Counted from the stretch's first letter, positions 10,910 through 21,900 are shown. The stretch: 64,000 bases of DNA from Symbiodinium sp. CCMP2592 (GCA_905221615.1 CAJNDT010004535.1:1-64000), one strand, 5' to 3'. Made by a program: numbers and translations. The notes: generated from the letters alone by a model not told the origin.

Positions 10910-12316
10910 GTGTGTGGCACAAGGACTTGTAGGATCGTGGCGATGGCAGCTCACCCCTTGGTGGCTCTCGGGCAATTAGCACAGGCCTTTGCACAACCAC
11001 CCGGGAATCCCAAGCCAGGATCCTTTGCCAGCTCAGGACCGCGCATTTGTTTTCAGTATCGCGACACTGGTCGTTGCTCGAGGGGGGATGCCTGCAATTT
11101 CGTACACTCGAATGCCAACGGCACCAACCATGCAATGTCAACGACTACAGTGACTGGAGTAGATGCTGCTGCCAGAGCAGGCGGCAAAAACTTACAGGAC
11201 AAGGGGATCACTCACGACTTCCATGGTTTCACGACTGGTTGCGTGCCTGAGGGGTCTACTCACAAATTTGGCCAAATCACTGTCGTTGAGCACTCTGATG
11301 TGGTTGACAGATTAGCCATGACCAAGAATGGCCAGCTTCTATACCGCATGCTTCCCGTACATACTGACGCATTCGACTTGCTTGCCGAGCTCACCAAATA
11401 CTTGGATGGTAATGCCACCTGTCACGGGAAACCTGTCACTCCATCTGCCCTCCACCAGGTGATGCGTGGTATCATTCGCCAGCTTCAGCTTGACGGTTGG
11501 AAGGCTCGCGATGACGTGGAGGAGGCCATTGCACAGACCCCCAACATGCCGCCGGAGATGGCCAAGCTGCAGGACAGCATCCGCGAGCTCACCAATGCGG
11601 TTCGCAATCAGGCAACACCTTTGCATGGTGCCAAGCGCTCTCCGCAAACTTCTCCCGGGGATTTCGCGAAGCAATTCCAAACAATGTCGGAGGCGGACAG
11701 GCTTGCAGCGCTCGCCGCGATTGGTGTGCCAACGACCTCTCTACCACCGGCATCCTTCACATCACCTCCGCGGAAAATCTTTACTTCAGTGCCCGGTGCA
11801 TTCTCCAGTGGACCCAGCGCGCACAACCAAGTCTATGCAGGCCCATTGTTCGGTGACGACGATGATGAGGAACCCGATGCAGTCTTGGACCTCCCGATTG
11901 CGGATGCCTCAGCCGAACTCCTCCACTTAACACGGTCATCTACCGCAGAGCTGGGGTATGTGCGCGAGAAGGTCGCTTATGACGCTGCCCAACCATTGCA
12001 GATTGCAGAGCTGGACGGCATGGTTGGCCCATGGGATGCACGCATACCTGTGACAACCGATTTCCCGGGGCTGAAGGACATACTCAAGGAGCAGCCGCCG
12101 AACGTGATTGACATGACCAAGAGTCTTATCCCCAAAGTGTGCAAGCAAATCCATTTGGTAGCAAAGCCCGGTACGCGGATTGATCACCTGTACAATAGCT
12201 TCGGGTTCAAATTCCAATCGCGTGGCCAGCAGGATGCTGGCATTGTGGGGCTAGCACTTTGCCTCAGCCGCAAAGCGTGCGGGCTTTCGTGTACTCCCGA
12301 AGTCCCGAGCCCATGA
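10910..12316 (+). CDS. CCCH zinc-finger ORF associated with PLE-1
   Basis: A 468-aa frame. An alternative start is MAAHPLVALGQL at 10943. The finger CFQYRDTGRCSRGDACNFVH fits C-x8-C-x5-C-x3-H, the tristetraprolin-type RNA-binding finger. After it comes a predicted soluble domain (FGQITVVEHSDVVDRLAM...LLAELTKYLDG) and a Ser/Pro-rich hinge with an acidic stretch DDDDEE. It lies 110 bp after the RT stop and ends 15 bp before the right terminal repeat. An RNA-binding ORF1-like or Gag-like role is a fair inference. Its position after the RT suggests it could be ORF1 of a second, head-to-tail copy. No enzymatic motif is seen. Confidence 0.7.
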   Translation: MCGTRTCRIVAMAAHPLVALGQLAQAFAQPPGNPKPGSFASSGPRICFQYRDTGRCSRGDACNFVHSNANGTNHAMSTTTVTGVDAAARAGGKNLQDKGITHDFHGFTTGCVPEGSTHKFGQITVVEHSDVVDRLAMTKNGQLLYRMLPVHTDAFDLLAELTKYLDGNATCHGKPVTPSALHQVMRGIIRQLQLDGWKARDDVEEAIAQTPNMPPEMAKLQDSIRELTNAVRNQATPLHGAKRSPQTSPGDFAKQFQTMSEADRLAALAAIGVPTTSLPPASFTSPPRKIFTSVPGAFSSGPSAHNQVYAGPLFGDDDDEEPDAVLDLPIADASAELLHLTRSSTAELGYVREKVAYDAAQPLQIAELDGMVGPWDARIPVTTDFPGLKDILKEQPPNVIDMTKSLIPKVCKQIHLVAKPGTRIDHLYNSFGFKFQSRGQQDAGIVGLALCLSRKACGLSCTPEVPSP

Positions 12317-12331
12317 TGGATGAATTGCATA

Positions 12332-12554
12332 CCCTTTCGTGCCACTGCACACTCGTGACGGTCGAAGTTTGTTTGCTCACTCGATTCGCATGGTGTGCTG
12401 CTTTACGGGTTGTGCCACAGCGCAGCTACAGTGCTTTAATTTATGTTGTCAGTTTCGCGTATGTCTCGCAAATCACGGTTCGAGTCACCTAGGGCAGCAG
12501 GTGGAAAGAAGATGCCCGTTGATGCGTTGTGTCAGATGGCACCGCGTGTAAGTA
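12332..12554 (+). repeat. PLE-1 right terminal direct repeat (pLTR)
   Basis: Second copy of 4318-4542. It repeats the short frame MLSVSRMSRK and ends at GTAAGTA, after which the sequence becomes a minus-strand ORF. The last A can belong either to the repeat or to the ACGAT duplication. Confidence 0.85.
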
Positions 12555-13541
12555 CGATTTCTGGGAGGCCGCGGAGTGTATCCAAGAAGGCGGCCGCCAC
12601 GGAATCCGGGGGGGTGCGACGGTCACACGCACGAGGACGACACTCTCGTGCAAGACATCCTGCAAAATAGTTTGCAGAAAGAACTGAACCCCTTTCTCCG
12701 TGGAGAGTTCCGTCATAGGAACGATACGAACATAGGGTTCGTCCGGTGCAGCGCGAGCACCAACAATTCCATGCTTCTCGAAGTTATCGCGGAATCCTGA
12801 TGTTTGCCCTGCAAACACTCCTTGGACGGATGATTCTGTGAACTCTGCCGAGAAAAGACATATCTGATTCCCCTGTGGGGGGCCAGCCTCGGAGGGCGCG
12901 AAGGACATGCCGGGGACGACGTTCACGGGCAGGGTGAACGATGGCTCAATATTGGTATTGGTTGTCCACGAGATTTGCATATCAGGAGGAAAGGTGGGGT
13001 CTTGCTCTCGCCGAAACTCCAGGAAGCCGTCAGTCAAGCCGAGAGCATTCTGCATATTGATATCTGTAGTCCCGAGGATGTAAAACGCGACACGGTAAGG
13101 GACGAATCCTGCGCTGCACGGGTCTATCTTGCCAGTGAGCTGAAGCAGGATACCGAGGTCGCGGAGACCTTGCAACGAGCTTGGTGTCTCCGGGGATTCG
13201 CTGTTGAGCTTCTCCAGGTAGCGGTTGAAATTTGCCAGGATCTGGTACGTCACGCTCGGTTTTGCCTCGTGGCGTAGCTGCAACTGAAACATTGGATCGG
13301 CCGGCATTGTGTCGATAGAGTCGCTAGCGACGGCGGTATACTGGCGAAGACAAAGCTCGATGGGTGCTTGGCCTGGCAGCCGAGAGGAAGAGCTTTTCGC
13401 AGACCCTGCTGCAAACGCCGACTGTAACTCGGAGGCTTTAGGCACAACGAGGCGTTTGGCGTCTGTTTTTCCGATGACTCGCTTCTTTGGACTTGCTGCC
13501 TGGGCGGGGTTGAATCTTGGCGGCATAGTACGGCGGCGCAA
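12555..13541 (-). CDS. Unrecognised protein, C-terminus interrupted by PLE-1
   Basis: About 325 codons before the frame runs into PLE-1. Probable starts are 13541 (MRRRTMPPRFNP) or the in-frame MPPRFNP shortly after. The protein has a basic N-terminus, then a globular-looking region rich in Phe, Thr and Gly (for example YILGTTDINMQNALGL, QICLFSAEFTESS). I do not recognise the family and see no catalytic motif. It is on the same strand as the Helitron, so if PLE-1 is removed it lies just upstream of the Helitron N-terminal region. It may be a Helitron accessory ORF or the host gene hit by the insertion. Confidence 0.5.
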
Positions 13542-13756
13542 CTAATTGTTTAATCGCTTTCTTTGAGCACTTGCTGCGGCTAGAAGCAGAAATCGTGACA
13601 ATCAGTGAAGCCATAGGCATGGAATCAACAGGAAGGAGTTGCAGCGAAGCTGGAAGCTAAACGAGCAGCACCCCAGAAGGCGTGAGCAGCATGTGCCTCG
13701 GAAGCAATTAATGCGATTTGCCTTAGCATAAAAAGGCTTGGTAGAGGCAGTCTGGG

Positions 13757-13886
13757 GGTCATATAATTCTCGAAATTTTAGAACCGGGAGCAGGGTCCTC
13801 GCGGTACTAAAATCTGTGGAATTTTAGTACCGGGAAAGACGGCTTCGGGGTAATAAATTCCCAGAATTTTATTACCGGGAGCTGTG
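13757..13886. repeat. Three tandem palindromes with covarying stems
   Basis: Units of about 46 bp each end in ACCGGGA. Unit 2 pairs GGTACTAAAAT with ATTTTAGTACC. Unit 3 pairs GGTAATAAATTC with GAATTTTATTACC (one bulge). The C:G pair of unit 2 is replaced by A:T in unit 3, so pairing is kept although sequence changed. Unit 1 is a decayed version. Confidence 0.75.
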
Positions 13887-13889
13887 TGG

Positions 13890-15460
13890 CTTACGACCTT
13901 CCCGATACGCGTCTAGCGGGAATGAGGAACTTGGATTGCAAACACGCTTTGGGCAAGGCTATAGAAGAGATAATTATGAAAGCATTGCCCGTGGAGCTGC
14001 AGCAAGTCATGAAGCCGAGGTCACGGCATTGCACCGCATCCCAGCCCACGGCGCTGTGTTGCACCTGGAGGAGGCAATATCGGATATTTAGGGTTGAGGG
14101 TGTTTTGGCTTAGGGCAGTTGAAGCGGTAGCATGGCAGAGTGCAGAAACAGCGAAACAGCAGCGCGCAGGCCAATTTTATCACGGACGGTGCTGCGGCAG
14201 CCCTCTAATAAGGGGCGTGCCGGAGACCGAGACACCCGTCCACAACTTTCCACCAGCAACACACCGCATTCGTGAAATGCCAGTGCTTTACTGTAAATGG
14301 ACTTCCGGTAGCCACTCGTGCTTCTGCCGTAGGTGTACCAAATCCGAGCGTAATGCATGGAGCTGATGGTGAACCTCCATCAGATTCTGTGTGCAAGGCA
14401 ATTCGTCACTGCCGAGCAACATAGATCGACCGGCGAGCAGAGACAACCCTCGCGATGTTCCGCCTGCCAGAGGAGCAGTGGGCGGATGGAGCAGGGGTAC
14501 TTTCCTCAAGAGCAACAGTCTGATTTAGCAAGATTAGCCGGAAAGTCTCCAGTGCCCGAGATTAGGAGCATCACCCGAAGCCGGCCTACGCGAGATACGT
14601 GGGGTAGCATGTCAAACTCTTTGGCGAAGAGGTTGGAATCGAAAAAGGAACTGCTGAAATCCCGCACACGATCGCGCAGGACGCGTTGCATCAACCCTCC
14701 CGAACCGAAGCCAGTGCTGCCAGCGTGTATGCAACCATGCTACCATTTGGGCAAAGCATTATCCACGAATGCTGTCCAAACCTGACACGCCTGCTGGGCG
14801 CCCAGCAAAGATACAGGGAATCCAGCATGGCATGTATCTACCCAGCTTCGATGCTTTGCGTGCGCTTGTTGCAAGAAATTGAGGCCGACATCCCGAATAT
14901 GATCTCGAAGGGAGTTGGACAGTGGCTGCAAGAAGCCTTCCGCGGAGGCATCGCCGGGATCTGCTCCATCCGGAAGCAGGATCTGCACCGCTTCACCCCC
15001 GCAGTCCTCTAAGTCCTGGCGGCATCAAAAGAAAGAGCAAAATGCACGTCTAGGATGAAGAGTTCAGTGTTTAGGGAATAGAGTGGATATACATGCAGAA
15101 CAAGTTGTGCGTTTAGGACGAGGCGTACAATATTTAGGGAATAAGGTTTACATATATGGCCAAAGATTTGCTGCATGCCACTTTGCGGCAGGTGCTGCAA
15201 ATCGTGGCCGCCCGTTCGTAGCCCCGAAGACGAAAGCTTCCCTGAAAATCGAGGATAATTGTTCGAGCCATGCGGGTACATGAAGTGCCGTTGTGGCCGC
15301 ACGCAGATCTATGCAACTCTGCAAGCCGCCTGTGAGTATACCGAAGCCAGCGCAAAGTGTGAGCAAGGTTGCATTTGGGTGGACCATGCCGTCGCAGATA
15401 AGAATTGCGAATGCCCACGCACAATATCGTATCCGGTGGCTATGGCGATCATGACAAGTG
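13890..15460. other. No gene recognised
   Basis: Only short overlapping ORFs on both strands (up to 142 codons). Minus fragments such as FDMLPHVSRVGRLRVMLLISG (about 14550-14620) and VHPNATLLTLCAGFGILTGG (about 15325-15385) look exon-like in composition, but I cannot connect them or name a family. They may belong to the 15468-15890 transcript. Confidence 0.35.
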
Positions 15461-15467
15461 TCTATAT

Positions 15468-15890
15468 TCAGCAGCCGTGTTCGCCGATAATTGCCAGCAT
15501 TTGATCATAGCCGAAAATTCGTGCATAAGTGGGACGGCCAACTGCAGCGCCGAACTTGTCTAGGCCAGCATCGTCACCTAGTCGAATGAGTTCACGGATA
15601 TATATGTAGTGCGCCAAAAATTGCCGCAACTCCTTCACTGCCTGAGCGCTGGTGACGAAGAAAGCGCGGACCGTATCAATTTCTCCATTTCGCAGAAGCT
15701 GCAATAACGGCACGGACAGCTCCTGAGCTGGCAGGAAACTATAGAGCACGCTCACCTGAAGGTAGCGTCGCCTGAGTACATCACGAAATTTTTGGAAGGA
15801 TGTGCGGTAAGCACCATTTTCGACATCATCTGCAACTGCAGCTGCTGCCGCAGCAGGGCGCTTGCAACCTCGAGGTGCCCGCGGAGCCAT
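15468..15890 (-). CDS. Small unrecognised protein
   Basis: A 140-aa intact frame starting MAPRAPRGCKRPAAAAAAV, with a helical middle (RTSFQKFRDVLRRRYLQVSVLYSFLPAQEL...AVKELRQFLAHYIYIRELIRLGDD). The basic, Ala-rich N-terminus could be a nuclear-targeting or disordered tail. No domain recognised. It lies on the same strand as the Helitron pieces. Confidence 0.4.
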   Translation of the reverse strand: MAPRAPRGCKRPAAAAAAVADDVENGAYRTSFQKFRDVLRRRYLQVSVLYSFLPAQELSVPLLQLLRNGEIDTVRAFFVTSAQAVKELRQFLAHYIYIRELIRLGDDAGLDKFGAAVGRPTYARIFGYDQMLAIIGEHGC

Positions 15891-16395
15891 GCTTCGTAGC
15901 TCAACAGTACGGGCAAAGGTAGCGCTGGAATCGGGTCAAATCCGACCCAGACCGAAACCTTACGATCAATCTATTGGATGAAGTCGTAATCTCTAAATCT
16001 AAATGAATCTGCTGGATATTGCGATACGAAGGAACCAAGCCCGATTTAGACTCCAACCTCAAGCTACTGATGAAACCGTATCTTCCAATTAATCTGCCGG
16101 GAATTACGACATGAATAAAAACATATATATTCATAGGCGGATGCTCAGAGATCACACGAGCCCATGATCAAAGAGGCTGCACGAAGATTGTGTGCTCAAG
16201 CATATCATCTATATATTTTTTGCATGAATAACAACGCCTCAAGATTTGGCAACTACACGACACTATAAAGCGCGTCTTTGAAGCCCAAGAAGAGTAGGGC
16301 ACCTTCTTTTGCAAGCTTTTCAACCTGAAGCAGCAGTCGTGGTGCTCTCATGCAGCTGCATGCTCGCCAGGAACGCAGGTAAATATCCTTTATGT

Positions 16396-16715
16396 GTATG
16401 TATATGTGTGTGGGTGTCTATGCGTGTGCATCAAGAGCCTAAACTACCCTGTATGTGTATGTATGCGTGTGCAGCAGGAGTCTAAAGGACCTTGTATATG
16501 TGCATATGCGTGTGCAGCATGAGTCCTACCGTTTACGTATGTGTATGCGTGCGCAGCAAGAGTCCAAATTATCTTTTACATGTATTACGTATGTGTATGT
16601 GTGCGCAGCAAGAGTCCAAATTATCTTTTACATGTATTACGTATGTGTATGTGTGCGCAGCAAGAGCCCAAATTATCTTTTACATGTATGTCTATATATG
16701 CGTATGTAGCAAGAG
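16396..16715. repeat. 52-bp minisatellite with degenerate flanking copies
   Basis: Three near-perfect 52-bp units (16536-16587, 16588-16639, 16640-16691) carry GCGCAGCAAGAGTCCAAATT. Shorter, diverged copies with GTGTGCAGCA(g/t)GAGTC precede them from about 16396. One degraded copy follows, ending near 16715. Confidence 0.85.
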
Positions 16716-16719
16716 ACCA

Positions 16720-18040
16720 AATATATTTGGGGGGAAAGCCAACCTGGCAACACAAGCGGAATACGGTAATCTGCAGCTGCCTCCGAATTGGAAACCTCAT
16801 CTGGTTGTGTCATCATCCTTGCAAGAGTGCTGCACGGCTTGATGCGTAGGAGCGGAAAGAGCAATATCCTAGGTCGTGCGCACATATCTGGCGACCAAGT
16901 CCAAGCTTCTTACCTCATAAGTTACGGGATGATCCGCGGAATTATGCCCCCGGATCACAGGCCACGACGGCGCCTGCAGCACTACGCAGCCCTCTGGATT
17001 GCACTTCAGGGCATCTACGTCAACGAACTGATGAAAAGGCCAAGGCGAGGTATCTTGATGAAATAGAGCCGATTCATATATAGTTCGCACATTCTGCCAT
17101 ACAACAAGCATAAAATTAGCTTGGCTCGTGCCTTTAAGCACTCCTCTCTAGAAGACTCTAGAGAAATCATCAATTCGTGAATCAATATCCATAGATTTAC
17201 CCATCTAAAACTATCCGGTCCATTAGTTTCCTTCTTTATATATAATAATATCATAGAAAATATAATCTATCTAAATATATATATATTTTTCTTCTATAAC
17301 TTGAATAATTCAAATTATATTACCGAATATATCTCTATTTGCAAGCATATTTTTTTAATATTTCAATCAAGAAAAAATTAGTTTAAATTTCTACCAATAA
17401 ATCAATTTTCAGATGACGATATATGACCCCAAATAATCTGCAAATAATCAATAACGAATGAAAATATTATTTATTTAAAATTTATTTGAAAGAATTATTA
17501 ATATTTTCAATAAAATCACGATTGTTGTCGCCGCTTATTCGGCACGCACAAAGATTTGTTTAGTGATATTTCTATTTAAATATAGCTCAAGAAATTTCTT
17601 TAAACACTCATGGCATCCCCCCTCCATCCATGAAGCTAAAATATACATGTGGGCATACTCCGAAGAACCATAAGTTGACTACCGGGAGAAAGTGCCTAAA
17701 CGATTGCATCCAAAACGACCGTGCAGAAGTCGCAAGAGTGTAGATATCGTAGATGCCAATATAAAGGATAGCATAATAACCCATAATAGTATATCTTGAA
17801 TTATATCAATATTTTCCTAAATAGCAAATTTTCATCGTGTAGGCTTATCCGAAATCATATTATAGGTCTGCTGTTGTTCGGGTCCGTGTGTTTATATTAC
17901 ATTTTCGTATAGAAGCCGGACGGTCAGTTCTGTGCCGGATGCACATACTACGGCTCAGAAACAATCAGCATTCAGAGTCCAGTTCTCTGTACAGGTATTG
18001 CACAGTCCAGCAGCAGAATGCAACAGACTCTTTTGAGCCC
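16720..18040. other. Gene-free stretch with an AT-rich island
   Basis: No credible ORF. From about 17180 to 17620 the sequence is strongly AT-rich (long A/T runs, few G+C), unlike the GC-balanced neighbours. It returns to normal composition near 18000. I could not identify organellar genes in it. Confidence 0.55.
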
Positions 18041-18134
18041 GTCTATTTGGAAGGGAGCGCTGGCTGAGATAGCCAATTCCAGAATACACATACGGAATCA
18101 GCGGAAGACAGCACCACTCCACCCAGTGCGCCAC

Positions 18135-18968
18135 CTACCGAAGTGGCTGCCTCGGAAATAGTGCTCGCGGCTCCACCGAGGTACGATCCTGCAGAGCTTG
18201 CGCTGTCTTTGGCCAGATCTGAAACAACCTCAGCTGCCAACAACGGCAAGCGCGACAGCGACCTTTGCATGACCTTCGTTGGGCGTGCGAAACTTTAGGT
18301 CTATATATTGCAGTGGCCCAGGGCAGTAGCAGCAGCATCGGTAGCAGCCGCAGCAGCAACAGTGGCACGACCGAAACATGCTGCCGGTTGCGACATCGGC
18401 TAGTCGTCATAGCAGCAAGGACCATCTGTACATCTGCAACCTTCGTAGCACCGCAAGACTTGACTCTGTCCAAGGCCGCGGCTCGGCTAGCAGAGCCTAA
18501 GATCTCTTTCAGCAAAAGCTGGATCATGTCGGCGGCATTCTGGATGCCGTGGGACTCGGAGAAGTTGAGGAAGCGGATGGGTGGAGCCTTCAAGGACAGG
18601 CTCGCCGTCTTGTTGTCGGACATCATTGCGTTCACCGAGTGCACGACAATGCTCCGGACCTCTACCTTTTTCAAGCAAACCTTTGCATCCTTCGGCTCGT
18701 GTCTCTTGGCAGGCTGTCCAATGGCTGCAACACGCGTTACAGTTGCCTGGCCAAGCTTCACCATGCCATCTGCGGCATTGCTGACGCCGCCAGCCACTGT
18801 GTTGAGTGTGGGCATTCCTTGTGGCAAGACGCCCGTCGTCGTTTGGTTTGTCGGCTGCTGTATCTCACCTGCCTGGTCAGACTTTTGCTCTGTGATTTTG
18901 TGAAGCAACTCCTTCACGTTGTTGGTGGTGAGATGTATCTTCTCTACGGTGAGCTGAAGGCCATCCAC
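18135..18968 (-). CDS. Exon-like ORF of an unrecognised gene
   Basis: A 277-codon frame whose first two thirds look genuinely coding: DGLQLTVEKIHLTTNNVKELLHKITEQ, a Gly/Ala/Thr hinge, then VEVRSIVVHSVNAMM and LSLKAPPIRFLNFSESHGIQ, followed by an amphipathic helix (ADMIQLLLKEIL). The last 80 codons turn Arg/Leu-rich and may be intron read-through. A second minus frame, 18043-18270 (LAKDSASSAGSYLGGAASTISEAATSVGG), could be the next exon. The arrangement is faintly reminiscent of VPS13/chorein-type lipid-transfer proteins, but I do not claim it. Confidence 0.4.
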   Translation of the reverse strand: MDGLQLTVEKIHLTTNNVKELLHKITEQKSDQAGEIQQPTNQTTTGVLPQGMPTLNTVAGGVSNAADGMVKLGQATVTRVAAIGQPAKRHEPKDAKVCLKKVEVRSIVVHSVNAMMSDNKTASLSLKAPPIRFLNFSESHGIQNAADMIQLLLKEILGSASRAAALDRVKSCGATKVADVQMVLAAMTTSRCRNRQHVSVVPLLLLRLLPMLLLLPWATAIYRPKVSHAQRRSCKGRCRACRCWQLRLFQIWPKTAQALQDRTSVEPRALFPRQPLR

Positions 18969-18969
18969 A

Positions 18970-21900
18970 AGAAGCTCCTCTATGATGACCTGCTTGAATC
19001 CTCAGGTTCATGTCGCTGCCGAGAACCCTCTACTCATCCCCCTCCAGCCCCACCATCCCCACCAGCCTGATCTCAGCAGACTCTGCAGATTGACCTGAGG
19101 TGCCCATTCGGAGATAATTCAGCTCAGAGTCGCACTAAATGAACAAATCATCACTTTTCCTACTTGCTGGTCACTAAGACCTGAAAAGCCCAGATTGCAA
19201 GCAAAGGATTCGCTTGCATTTCTATCCGTTTTGAGCGCCAGCGCTCGGTGAAAGCAAGGCGTGAGTCAGACCCTTTAGAACCAGCGTTGGGACTGTTGTG
19301 CACCTGCCGAGGCACTGCATGCAGCCCAAACTGAGCATCCGGCAGCCACGTACACGGAAGCTATCTTCAGCAGCGACTCGCTCTTGTAGGGAGGCAAATT
19401 TCCGACTTCCACACCTGTCTCCATGCACCTAGCAATCCCTCTGCATCAATGCTATGCCGTGAGACAACCACCTGACACTCCGATCTGCATCTCACAGCCG
19501 GTAAGCTTGAAGTCAATACCGCCCAGCTTGCACCTGAGCACATGCGACATGCTAGCCGTAGCACGAACACGCCCATTGCCGATTCTTGGACAAGGCACGA
19601 ACTCCCGGCCAGGGCTTTGCTAATCAAGGATTCAGCAAAGCCTTTCATCTGCCGTCCAAGCGATTTCTTGCCACACCTGACGAAGGCTCCATAAGACTCA
19701 TAAGACCCTGCCTGCACAAATCCAACAAGTCCGAGCACCACCTGCTCCATGTCACACCGGCACCAGCGGCACCGGCGGCCAGGGCAGCCAAGGTCAGGAG
19801 CACCATCCGTGAGGGCTCGGGCTCCACAAGCACGCGGCCTAGGGGCTCTACTGCTTCCAAAATGCGAATGCAGATTTGGATCACACATGTCCTGATGTCA
19901 CGTTGAGCCCTGCGTGGCGGCTTGCATGGTCCACCTCTCACCTCATGCACCATGAACGACCTTCCGTGTCAGTCACAACACGAGGGCGGACAAACCAAGA
20001 TTTTCCAACTGCCGCTGACAATCCAAGCTGCATGGGAACCTGGTCAGAAACTGCACACAAAACTGAGCAAAAAGTTCGTGACCACCGGCATGCCATCTTA
20101 GACGCGCGGTGTGCTTGCAAAGATCCGGAGTGCACGTCTCCGCTCACAATATACATCTACGTGGCTGGATGACTGCAGCGTGCTTCCGAATCTGAGTAAC
20201 TCGATGCATCCGAACATGCAGCTCGCAGATCCGGATGGACAGCTGCTTCGGCATACTGGGTTTTGTTGCTACATGTCAGCCGATGACATGTTCTTGGGTG
20301 TTGGCCTAAGGTCGGGATAGTCGTGTCTGACTTTCTTTTGCATCTCCTTGCAATGTACGAAGTGTTGCAAGTCCTGCCAAGCTCAGCCCTGGCAAGCACA
20401 GCGAGGAAGCAAATGCCTCCAGAGACGTCTGCTGGTGCGGCAGCGTTGCAGAAAGACCCATGGACCATGGACACAGACACATGTTAACTACACTGGCTGA
20501 GCCACTGCACCTCATGGTAAAGGACACGCGGCGAGCTCGCTCTAGCCGGTCCCCAGGCTTGTAGCCCCAAGCAGCGGCCTGAGCCGAACTCCCCAAGTTC
20601 CCAACCACATCCGCCAAGGTCCCTTGCATGGTCTGCCCCTGGCCTGCTCCAAATTCACCAAATTTGACGGGATGTCTTCGGATGCCTGACAACGATCAGC
20701 ATGGATGAACCAGTACAGGCTTGCAGCATGCCGCAGGATGCCACAATGATACAAGGTGTTCCGTTGCAGACTCTGTAGGAAGACGGCCGCTGCGTCGATG
20801 CCATGTCGATGGTGCCAGAAGGCGTCATGACCTCTCAAGGCTTTTTGCAGGGTTCTGCTGTTGCCTTTTCAGATTGCAGTGGGCACTGAGTCGGGCACTG
20901 AAGATCAGCAAGCTCCTCCAACGTGATGTGTGAGCATTCCGCTACAGTTACCGCGCATTGCCGACGGCTTTGCCCCGGCACACGTCAAGTACCAGAGCAA
21001 GATGCTACAGTGAGAAGCCTCAAAGCAGGAATTCCCATTCCAGTGGCACATCACCAGCACTAATCATCCAACATTACAGAACGTTAAACACATCCAGCGC
21101 TTTCACTGCGCCACTGCAGGCCTCGGCTCGACGAAGAGAGTGTTCATGGCTGACTGACCGCCCTTAAGGAATCGGGGCGATCCAAACAAGACTGTTCGCT
21201 GCACTTCCTGTGCCTGGTAGCCACCAGGTACGTCGTTGGCAGGATCCCACTTCATGCAGTCCTGGCGTGCCGGGCCGCGTGAGAGAATCTTGAAAAAACG
21301 AGCTCGCATCTGCCCTCTTGACTTTGCCGAACTCCTCGGTGCCCGTCTTCGGGTAGAAGGAAAACAGACATGGCGAGCCGAGGCTGAGAATCGCCACCTG
21401 CCATGACTGCCGCAATCGGAGCTGCAGAAAGCATCTTCGTTGAATACGCATCAGCAGGTGATTTGCACGGGCACTGCGAGATGTCCGCGAAGTTCCATCC
21501 GTGGTCGTCGCACGACGGGATAGCTACTGACGTATGCACGCACGATGGACCACTGAGGTGCCATCCCACCGGGCTGGCCCGGCTCATTAACGGCCAGGAG
21601 GAAGGCACAAGTATTGAGCCTCCGACAAGAGCTTTGCCTCCTTGCTTCTCAAGCCTGCTACAATGTACAAGATGTCGTCCAGGTATCAATCCTCCTGCAG
21701 CCACGCAAAGCTTGGATTAAGGATGTGTCTCCACCAGCATGGGACGGCACAGTTTACAGCATCAAGCAAAACCGCGTCAATACCGAGGAAGCACCTCGTC
21801 CTCCAAATCCATGCTGGCCATGCTGGCATCGAAGGCCCCAAACTTACACCTCATCCATTGTCAAAGCCGACTCGAAGACGTGTCGGTTAAACAACACACC

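Larger units (their letters stand above)
4318..12553 (+). mobile_element. PLE-1: Penelope-like retroelement with direct terminal repeats
   Basis: About 8.2 kb bounded by 225- and 223-bp direct repeats (roughly 99% identical by eye) and by ACGAT on both outer sides (4313-4317 and 12554-12558), a plausible target-site duplication. It contains a GIY-YIG nuclease frame, an RT whose N-terminal motifs are of Penelope type, and a CCCH-finger ORF, all on plus. Penelope-like elements are known to carry LTR-like direct repeats (pLTRs) and a GIY-YIG nuclease. Here the nuclease is upstream of the RT, as in the permuted-domain clade. The long satellite between nuclease and RT is odd. Confidence 0.7.

Noticed and set aside
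21252-21704. AlkB-like oxygenase gene.
   Set aside because: Only one short strand motif fits; the HxD and downstream His/Arg motifs were not found, so it is not annotated as a gene.
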